From the NCBI GenBank assembly GCA_033085395.1, contig JANQBS010000533.1, positions 1 to 15,803 on the forward strand: DNA of 15,803 bases. Reading direction: 5' to 3'. Position numbers and translations under genes: made by a program. Under the pieces are notes generated by a model. The model was not told the origin of the DNA and searched no databases. It saw only the letters and a list, made by a program, of their open reading frames with translations. Shown piece after piece: positions 9,627-15,803 of this stretch. Each line of letters begins with the position of its first letter. Positions within the stretch are counted from its first letter, which is position 1. Origin of the DNA: Xanthoparmelia taractica (taxonomy: Eukaryota; Ascomycota; Lecanoromycetes; Lecanorales; Parmeliaceae).

Positions 9627-9835
9627 TACGAGTCGGAAAGGTCTGGAATAGTCTGGGATATGGGGTGTCGATATCATATCATGGTATGATATGATATTGA
9701 GATCATATTATTTGATTTTTATGGAATAGTCTGAGAGATGTGCTGGTATTATGAAATGATCTAAGAAATTTCTAATATATATAGGGGTATCTTATGTTAT
9801 ATGTAGGGATATAGGAAATATACTATATATAGAAG
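9627..9835 (+). repeat. Terminal repeat, copy 2 (left end of inverted pair)
   Basis: It begins TACGAGTCGGAAAGGTCTGG and is clearly homologous to the minus-strand copy ending at 13082, mainly over the first 20 bases and the block at about 9750-9790. It keeps many TpG and CpA steps (e.g. GTCTGGGATATGGGGTGTCG) and is far less mutated than the other copy. A TATA-like CTATATATAGAAG near 9824 would suit an LTR promoter. The inner limit is where similarity fades. Confidence 0.6.
9671..9697. repeat. Perfect 12-bp hairpin in terminal repeat copy 2
   Basis: ATATCATATCAT (9671-9682), loop GGT, then ATGATATGATAT (9686-9697) form a perfect inverted repeat. In the partner copy at the right end the matching segment has become a run of TA-rich sequence, so the hairpin is kept only here. 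It could be a protein-binding or structured element of the repeat; no function is claimed. Confidence 0.8.
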
Positions 9836-10320
9836 AAGTTACTCTATATAGAATTATACGAACGTATTCTAATTATTATTCTAATTATTACTTCACTTTA
9901 TTATCGTTATTATTATTATTTTACTTTATTATCACGTTGTTAAGCTAAGCTCGCTATCGTATTTGATATCGTGTTACGAAAGACGTTCGCAATTATCTAG
10001 GGCTTAGCGAATTATTTCTATTATTATTAATATATTTAATTTATTTAATTATTAGAAGATTTATTAGCACGCTAATTATAATAGTAATCTATTATTTATT
10101 CTACGATAGCAAATTTTCTTCTTCTTTCTTCGCATTATAAAAAGAATTTACGATTATTCTTTATACTTATATATTCTTAGCTATTAAAGTTATACGCTTC
10201 GCGTAAATAATATAAAGATTAACATCTTGAAATATATAATAAAGAAAAGCTTTCGCCGACTTATAAATAGTCTTTTTAAAATTCTAGTTATAATTCTAAT
10301 TATTATACGCTTTATTCGAA
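9836..10320. other. Unassigned AT-rich stretch left of the H3-like pseudogene
   Basis: It holds a TATTCTAATTAT tandem (about 9867-9888), a moderately preserved patch at 9940-10010 with CACGTTGTTAAGC and CGTGTTACG, and nothing readable as protein. It is downstream of the H3-like frame and would contain its 3' end if the gene was once complete. Confidence 0.4.
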
Positions 10321-10659
10321 CTAATAGATAATTATCTTATTTTATAAGCTACGAATAAGTTATATATTCTTAGCTTATAAAGTAACTCTTTTTACGTGAA
10401 ATGCGTATAATTACGCGACTATATAAGAATTAATTATAATTACTTTTTAATAAAAAAGATAAGATCTATTATTTAATTTAGAGATAATTTTAATTTCTAT
10501 TAATTCTTAAAGTGCGCTTAAAATAGAGAATTAAATTCGAAAATCTCTCTTTTTAATAAGTCTTAGAATCTTCTTTATTAGTCGAGTAAACGCTTTTCGT
10601 AATATAATTAAATTCGTCGATTTTTATATATAACGAATCTCTTATAACGCGCGAGCTTA
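10321..10659 (-). pseudogene. Histone H3-like (possibly CenH3) pseudogene
   Basis: One minus-strand frame gives ARALQEIRYIQKSTNLII then LRKAFTRLIKKIL, DFRIQFSILSALQEL and, further on, QLYAFHVKRVTLQAKNIQLI (stops read as Q). These align in order with the histone fold of H3: ALREIRRYQKSTELLI, KLPFQRLVREI, DLRFQSSAVMALQEA, NLCAIHAKRVT..KDIQLARR. The loop before DFRI is one residue longer than in canonical H3. Between the two blocks about 17-18 extra codons (around 10400-10465) are best explained as a 54-nt intron or insertion. The N-terminal tail is not clear. All stops and most substitutions (C-to-Y, D-to-N, A-to-V/I, R/Q-to-stop) fit RIP. Canonical H3, an H3 variant and CenH3 cannot be told apart by eye. 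It is not functional. Confidence 0.8.
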
Positions 10660-11140
10660 GAAATAATATTAATAAAAATAAAAATATTTACTCTATAAAC
10701 TTACTATTAGCTTTTTATTTTTACGACTTTCTTATCGATTTAAATCGAATCTTAAGTCTCTTTCGATTATATAATTTCTTAATATTAAAAGATTTAAATA
10801 AGAATATAAAAATATTTTTAAGTATTTTTATAATATTATTAATAATTGAAAGAGAAGAGTTAAACTTATACGAGTTTATGATATTATTTATAATTACGAG
10901 TATTATTCTTATCGGGAAAAAAAGAGTAGAAAGAAAATTTTAGAGAATATTAGAGTATTATTAATATTAGAGAGCTATCTAGAAAAAAGGGCTTTAAAGA
11001 TAATCGCTAAAATTATAATTAGAATAGAGGTTTAAACTTAGATAATTACTAAAGTGCTAATTATAGAGATTTAAGCTTAGATAGTTATTAGAATATTTAT
11101 TAGAATAGAAATTCGAACTCGCGTAGAAAGAAATCTAATT
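10660..11140 (-). other. Region upstream of the H3-like frame, possible Thr/Pro/Ala-rich tail
   Basis: If the minus-strand gene continues upstream it may include a low-complexity part: at about 11020-11110 the DNA has a twofold repeat of roughly 36-42 bases (TTTAAACTTAGATAATTACT / TTTAAGCTTAGATAGTTATT). Read on the minus strand with RIP in mind it would be rich in Thr, Ala, Pro and Gln. The frame is not continuous with the histone fold, and an A-run at 10917-10923 is a likely frameshift site. A histone with a long repetitive tail is only a possibility. Confidence 0.3.
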
Positions 11141-11597
11141 GATATGTTAATCTATTTTATATATCAATCTATATTAGATATATTTTAATTTAGTCTCTTT
11201 TTAAGTCTATATATTTATTCTATATTAGATATATTTTAACTTATTGAATTTTCTTATTAAGTCAACTTACTAGCGACTAGCACTATCGTATAGCTACATT
11301 AGAGAATTAGCCTCTCGCGCGCTTCGGCCCTTAGCCCTTATATTCTTACACTTATTAATTTCTATCTCTTTTACTAGCATTTATTAAAATTTAATTAATA
11401 CGCTATAGCAAAGAGGTATTTATCTTATATATTAGTTTATATATTATATAGTCTTCGTATTAGTTATTAATTTTAAGTAATTAAAGTTAGGTTTAAAGCT
11501 AAGTATTACTAGAAGACGCGTCTCTCATAATATTCTATATTTTTTATAAATATTATCTATCTTTATTTAAGCTATTATATTTTCTCTTAAGTCTGAA
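11141..11597. promoter_or_regulatory. Divergent intergenic region with a 51-bp-spaced direct repeat
   Basis: No protein is readable. The region lies between the minus-strand H3-like gene and the plus-strand frame, so it is where both promoters would have been. It has a direct repeat CTATATTAGATATATTTTAA at about 11170 and 11221, and a less mutated, GC-richer patch at about 11270-11340 (CTCGCGCGCTTCGGCCCTTAG). The promoter role is inferred from position only. Confidence 0.35.
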
Positions 11598-12700
11598 ATT
11601 TTACTATATTATCTGATATCGCAGCTAATACTATATCGTTCGATATCGTAGATAGTGTTATAAATAAGCGAGTTTTATAAAAATCCGAACTTCATGAGGC
11701 TTTAAAGACGACTTATAAGAAGTTAACTATCTATTATAGCGAGACTTAATCGAGTATGAAATATCTCTATAAATAGATAATACTTTTACGTCTAAATTAC
11801 GAGAATATAATATTAAAAGAATCGAATTGAGAAGTTAAGTCTAATTAAATACCTTAGATAGAGATATATTAAAATACGCTCGAATAAACGTATCGAAATT
11901 ATTAATATCTTAATATTAGTAATTAGATATAGAGGGCTAAACGAGCAAGAAGTCGTATAGAGTCGCTTAATAATATTATTAATAAGATTGAAAAGACGAT
12001 AGAAGTATTAAATAATAATTAATTTTAGTAATATAAAAGAGAAGATTAATATTCTACTTATTATTCTAGCTATAACTTAAATTTCTAATCTTAATTAAAT
12101 ATCTTTTATTTATCTTAAGAATCTATTAATTCTTAATTAATAAAAAAGCTTAAAATCTTAGATCTTAATAATAACACGTATAACTAAAGATATTTTAATT
12201 ATATCTAATAAAGCTATAACTTATAAGCGATATTTCTTATAAATTAAGCGACTATATAATAATTAAAAAAGCTATTTGTCTTTAATCTTTCGAGTCTTAA
12301 TAATAATTTCTTATATAAAATATTAATAGAATAGCTACGAATAAAATATATTAAATTTAGAGAGAGATCTTAATATATTACTTAAAGCTAGATAAATTAA
12401 TTAAAAAATTCGAAATTATTAGATAAAGGAGATTTCTAGTATTAATTATATTAATAATAATAATAAAGTACTCTTTAGATTAACTTAAGTAAGAACTTAA
12501 TTCTTTTTTATTAAAATTTTATTTATTAACTATTTTTTAATTAAGAGAAGAGAAGCGAACTTAAAGTAATAAAAGATTAATCTTTATAGATTAAAGATCT
12601 ATAAAAAGAGTAAGAGAGATAATTTAAAATTATTCTATAAATAATTAAAGAAGAGATCGACTTAGCGATCTTACGTAGATTACAATTTAAGAAAATAATA
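11598..12700 (+). pseudogene. Unidentified Gln/Asn/Ser/Thr-rich protein relic
   Basis: One plus-strand frame can be followed for about 1.1 kb with TAA/TAG stops at apparent Gln codons and a single noticed TGA (CGA-to-TGA). It starts near LSDIAANTISFDIVDSVINK, continues with ELHEALKTTYKKLTIYYSE, RAKRARSRIESLNNIINKIE (helical, basic), then becomes low-complexity: FQQYKREDQYSTYYSS, a four-codon run of TAA at 12452-12463 that would be QQQQ, and many Asn/Ser/Thr/Pro. No catalytic motif, zinc finger or membrane segment was seen. I do not recognise the family. It is divergently arranged with the H3-like pseudogene in the same inverted-repeat segment. It might also be an unusual Gag. Confidence 0.4.
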
Positions 12701-12870
12701 TATTATAATTATTATTCTAATTATTACTTATTAAAATAATTATATTTACTTAGAGAGATTAAATTAGAAGAGAATTTATCTTAATATTACTTATTAAGTA
12801 TCGGAGTTTAATAATTACTTAAGCTAATTTCGCTCTAATTTATATATTAATCTAGAATTTTCTTATCTTA
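12701..12870. other. AT-rich stretch between plus-strand frame and right terminal repeat
   Basis: It contains a TATTCTAATTAT-type motif (about 12711-12725), also present near 9867 inside the left end, but nothing coding that can be supported. The plus-strand frame may extend into it. Confidence 0.3.
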
Positions 12871-13082
12871 TTCGTTACCTAATATAAGAAATAATCTATA
12901 TTATGAAATATCCCTATATATATTAGAAATTTCCTAAATTGTTTCATGATATTAGTAATTTCTTATCTTATATCTTTATAAGTAATCTAATATAACCCCT
13001 TCATAATATTCTTTTATAATATAATATAATACGATATAATATAAAATATCTCATCAAATATACCAGACCTTTTCGACTCGTA
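12871..13082 (-). repeat. Terminal repeat, copy 3 (right end of inverted pair)
   Basis: Read on the minus strand it starts TACGAGTCGAAAAGGTCTGG at 13082 and contains AAATTTCTAATATATATAGGG at about 12920, in the same order as the copy at 9627. It has lost most TpG/CpA steps compared with that copy, as expected from heavier RIP. Its outer edge cuts the integrase frame of element 3. Confidence 0.6.
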
Positions 13083-13500
13083 TTAACGACGTCGATTTTA
13101 ATTATTATCGATAGATATTTAATTAATTTTTATAAATTAATTTATTATAATTAAAATAGCGTTATAAATAATACTCTTAAACTTACTTAATAATAAGCTC
13201 GTAATAAAATCTATAAAAATTTTCTTTTATAATTTAATAATAATAAAAATCGAGATTAATTTATTATAGAGTTAATAACGCGACGTCTTAATACGTTAAT
13301 ATACGTTATAAGTCTTAACGTAATTAATAACTTTTTTAAGACTCTTATTTTAATAATATTTATAAATAAAAAGCTTATACGTTTTTATAGCGTTAAAGTA
13401 TTCTATTAAAGAATTATTATAATATTTATTAATAAATTCTTCTCGTAAGATACTATCTTTAAATATATAATAATAATTATTATTTTATAATAATTTCTCG
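13083..13500 (-). pseudogene. Gypsy integrase relic, N-terminal part (element 3)
   Basis: The minus strand reads NKYYNNSLIEYFNAIKTYKL, the HHCC-domain start (.YHDDPLAGHFG..KT..L), then VKTYNVYQRIKTSRY with the two zinc Cys of C..C changed to Tyr at 13299-13310. It continues FIDFITSLLLSK and YNAILIIINL, matching the catalytic-core start DFITGLP.S and DAILVVVDR, and stops after IIKIDVVN at the terminal repeat. His and Cys ligands are lost through C-to-T and G-to-A changes. The rest of the core domain is not found left of 9627 on this strand. Confidence 0.8.
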
Positions 13501-13599
13501 AAATTTAAGATTTATATTTAATTATAAGTATAGTATTAACTTAAAAAGAGCTTACTTAATTATTATAAGATTATAACTCTTAAATTAGCGTTTTTATTA

Positions 13600-15060
13600 A
13601 TCTTTATAACTTATTATATATAATTTTAAATATAATCTTAATCTCTTATCTTAAAATAATTATTTAAAGAATTATAATTTATAGCGTAAACGTTATTACT
13701 ACTATTTTTTTTTTATCTTTTTATAATTACTTATTATTAATCTAAAGAGTAAGTTTATTCTAAAGTATAAATAATAATTTAATATTCAATAATAATAAAT
13801 CTTTATAATTTAATTATTACGATAACGTATTTATAGAATTTAATTTTTCTATTTAATAAAAAATCTTGAAGTTATAAGCGATTAATTTTAGCGCTTAACG
13901 AATTTATTTAAAATTAAATTTCTTTTACTTTATAAATTTCTTAAGATTATTATAATTTATTTAAATCTTAATATAATAGTTATTATCTTTTAAATAATAA
14001 TATTATTATTTTATCGCTATAACGATAATAAGTAATTTTTAATCGTAAGTCTTATAATTTTATTTCGCTAATATTATCTTTCTAGAAAAAAACGCGACGA
14101 GTTATTAATAATTATTATTATTTAATTACGAAAGTATAGCTCTTATATTAAAATTAGAGATATTAATCTCTACGCGTAATTTCTTTTAAGAATCGTAATA
14201 TCGTAGAAATAACATAATCGTAAAAGTATTACGTAATTACTCGAAAGTTAATTTAGCGTCTTTTAGCTACTTAAATAATTTTAACTTTTTATCGATCTTA
14301 TTATTCTTAAGTAAATTAATAAGAGACGCTATAATAATAAAGTACTTAAAAATAAAGCGTCGATAAAAATTTACAAAGTTTAAGAAGATTTATATATCTC
14401 GATAACTTCGCGACGTTAATTATTCTCGAATCGTTATTACACGTTCTTAATTTATAATTATACTATTAATAGTTATAACGAACTCTAAGAACTTAATTAA
14501 TTTAGTATAAAACTAATATTTCTTTAGATTTATATATAGCTAAAACTAACGTAATCGCTTAAGCACTTACTTAATATACTCTTAATATTTCGCCGACTTA
14601 GCGCTATAAATTAGAATATTATTTAAATATATCATATACGTGATATTTATAAGACTTATAAGAACTCTATTAATATAGACTTAAAATATAGCTAATGCAT
14701 TTATAAGATTAAAAGATATTATTAAGTATTTAAAATAATTATAGTAAGTGCGAAACGTAGTCTTTTATTCGTTACTCTTCTTAATACGAATTTTATAAAA
14801 GATATTCTTAAGATTTAACTTTAAAAATATCTTAACGTTATATAAGCGATTTAACGTCTTAGTAATTAGAGATAATAAATATTAATTCTTTATCGTTATC
14901 GTATTTAAATCTCGATAATTTACGTAAAGATATAATTTATTATTCTTTTTTAAGATAAAGAGAATAAAAACTTTAGCGAAGAAAGTTAAATAACGAATTT
15001 AATTCTTATAAAGTAACTTCTTAAGATATCGTCTTAACTTCGATAGCTTAATTTAAGATA
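13600..15060 (-). pseudogene. Gypsy reverse transcriptase-RNase H relic (element 3)
   Basis: Minus-strand reading gives IKLSKLRRYLKKLLYKN, then FFAKVFILFILKKNNKLYLY and VNYRDLNTITIKN, matching the Gypsy start ..STSPAGAPVLFVPKK.GKLRLCVDYR.LN.ITIKN. Further on come FRTYYNYFKYLIISFNLINALAIF (normally FRTRYGHFEYLVMPFGLTNAPATF; only partly quoted here as residues around 14690-14760) and the catalytic box YLNNILIYS with YLNN at 14618-14629 for YLDD. RNase H is marked by VEINISNFNIRAILS at about 14130-14180, normally VETDASDFAIGAILSQ. Both catalytic Asp of the polymerase box and Asp of RNase H are now Asn. Confidence 0.85.
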
Positions 15061-15803
15061 AATTATAAAGAGATTTATAGAATAACTCTTTATTTTTTTT
15101 TATTTTTATAATATAATTTTTTTATTTAAACGTAGATAAGATCTCTATTATATTATTAAAAAAGATATTCTTAAACTCTAATAATTCTCTTAAGAATTCT
15201 AAATTATTAATATTCTTTGATTTATCTCGCGTTATCGTAACGTATATAATTACGAATATATTCGACTCTCGCTTAATTTTTTAAGTAAATTTAATTAATT
15301 CTTTAATTTAAAGTTTTTTAATATTAATTTTAAATTATTATTACGTTATCGTAGAGTTAAGTAAAATATATAATTAATATAACGTAAGTATACTTAATAC
15401 GATATCGAGATCTTCTTAATCTACGACGTAGAATAGTATATTATATTATCGTTCTTAATTTCAGTTATCGACTATTTAATAATTTAGCTAATAAGTATTA
15501 TAATAGTATATATCTTACTCGCTTAGCGCTTTCGTCTATAATAAGATAGCGATATATAATTAAAGAGCTTATTAAATTACGAACTTCTATGTAATTAAAT
15601 TAATATACGCCTCGTAATCGAGTAGAGTAATAAGTTATCTCTAATTACTCTATAGCTTAATTTATCTCTTTATAATAATAAAAGAAATTATCTCTATTAT
15701 TCGTTTTTCTTACTTCGCTCTAGAGGCGCTTACGAAGTCGATTTATTTTTTATTAATATCGTCGCGACGATAATAATTAATTTATTCTTATCGAGATAAT
15801 TCG
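15061..15803 (-). other. Upstream pol/protease region of element 3, not resolved
   Basis: By position this should hold the linker, protease and Gag end of element 3. I could not read a convincing DSG/DTG site or zinc knuckle in any minus-strand frame. The sequence is AT-rich with CpG retained, like the rest of the element. Confidence 0.35.

Larger units (their letters stand above)
9627..13082. mobile_element. 3.46-kb segment bounded by inverted terminal repeats
   Basis: The first roughly 200 bases (plus strand) and the last roughly 200 (minus strand) are diverged copies of one repeat, both starting TACGAGTCG(G/A)AAAGGTCTGG and both containing a shared AAATTTCTAATATATATAGGG block. The flanks ATAAC (9622-9626) and TTAAC (13083-13087) could be a 5-bp target duplication with one mismatch, but in such AT-rich DNA that is weak. 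Inside are a minus-strand histone H3-like pseudogene and a divergent plus-strand frame, and no transposase or reverse transcriptase that I can see. Against one clean insertion, the left flank is a plus-strand Gag and the right flank a minus-strand integrase. Two separate LTRs in opposite orientation remain possible. Confidence 0.45.
13083..15803 (-). mobile_element. RIP-degraded Ty3/Gypsy retrotransposon (element 3), partial
   Basis: The minus strand reads reverse transcriptase, RNase H and the first part of integrase in the normal Gypsy order. The 5' part lies beyond the right edge and the integrase is cut at 13082 by the terminal repeat. The reverse transcriptase type differs from that of element 1 (VDYR/YLDD type against VIDxxSFFYQW/YVDD type), so the two are different families. 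Confidence 0.85.

Noticed and set aside
11270..11340. GC-richer patch as a possible tRNA or small RNA gene
   Set aside because: No cloverleaf or A/B box pattern could be recognised.
1..15803. Mitochondrial DNA, an AT-rich bacterium or a viral genome as the source of the high A+T
   Set aside because: No open genes, tRNAs or rRNAs are present, CpG is kept while CpA/TpG are lost, and several nested Gypsy relics with transition-only damage fit RIP in a fungal nuclear genome.

Overview
The window looks like an AT-rich, gene-poor block of a filamentous ascomycete genome that has been heavily damaged by repeat-induced point mutation (RIP). Evidence: very high A+T, many TpA, few CpA/TpG but CpG kept, and no long open reading frame. 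When frames are read through TAA/TAG as former CAA/CAG/TGG, recognisable retrotransposon proteins appear. No intact gene, tRNA, rRNA or CRISPR array was found. Everything coding is a relic.

Layout: (1) 1-97, an inward-reading terminal-repeat (LTR-like) fragment cut by the window edge. (2) 98-5360, a minus-strand Ty3/Gypsy element (element 1): candidate 5' LTR 4881-5360, leader, Gag about 3000-4397, C2H2-like finger 2618-2674, protease 2270-2430, reverse transcriptase about 700-1480, RNase H about 121-700; its integrase is missing where the 1-97 repeat begins. (3) 5361-7922, a second minus-strand Gypsy (element 2): candidate 5' LTR 7610-7922, Gag about 6150-7550, protease about 5600-6000. Its pol is cut at 5360 exactly where the LTR of element 1 starts, so element 1 was inserted into element 2. 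(4) about 8330-9626, a plus-strand retrotransposon Gag (Copia-like) with a mutated zinc knuckle, cut at 9626. (5) 9627-13082, a 3.46 kb segment bounded by diverged inverted copies of one terminal repeat; inside lie a minus-strand histone H3-like pseudogene (10321-10659) and a divergent plus-strand Gln/Asn/Ser/Thr-rich reading frame (about 11598-12700). (6) 13083-15803, a third minus-strand Gypsy (element 3) with reverse transcriptase, RNase H and the start of integrase, cut at 13082 by the terminal repeat and running off the right edge.

The window is thus a stack of nested and abutting retroelements. The one cargo not explained as a retroelement is the H3-like pseudogene and its divergent partner inside the inverted-repeat segment. 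That is the part most deserving a second look. All protein identities come from reading degraded frames by eye against remembered family patterns; no search was run.
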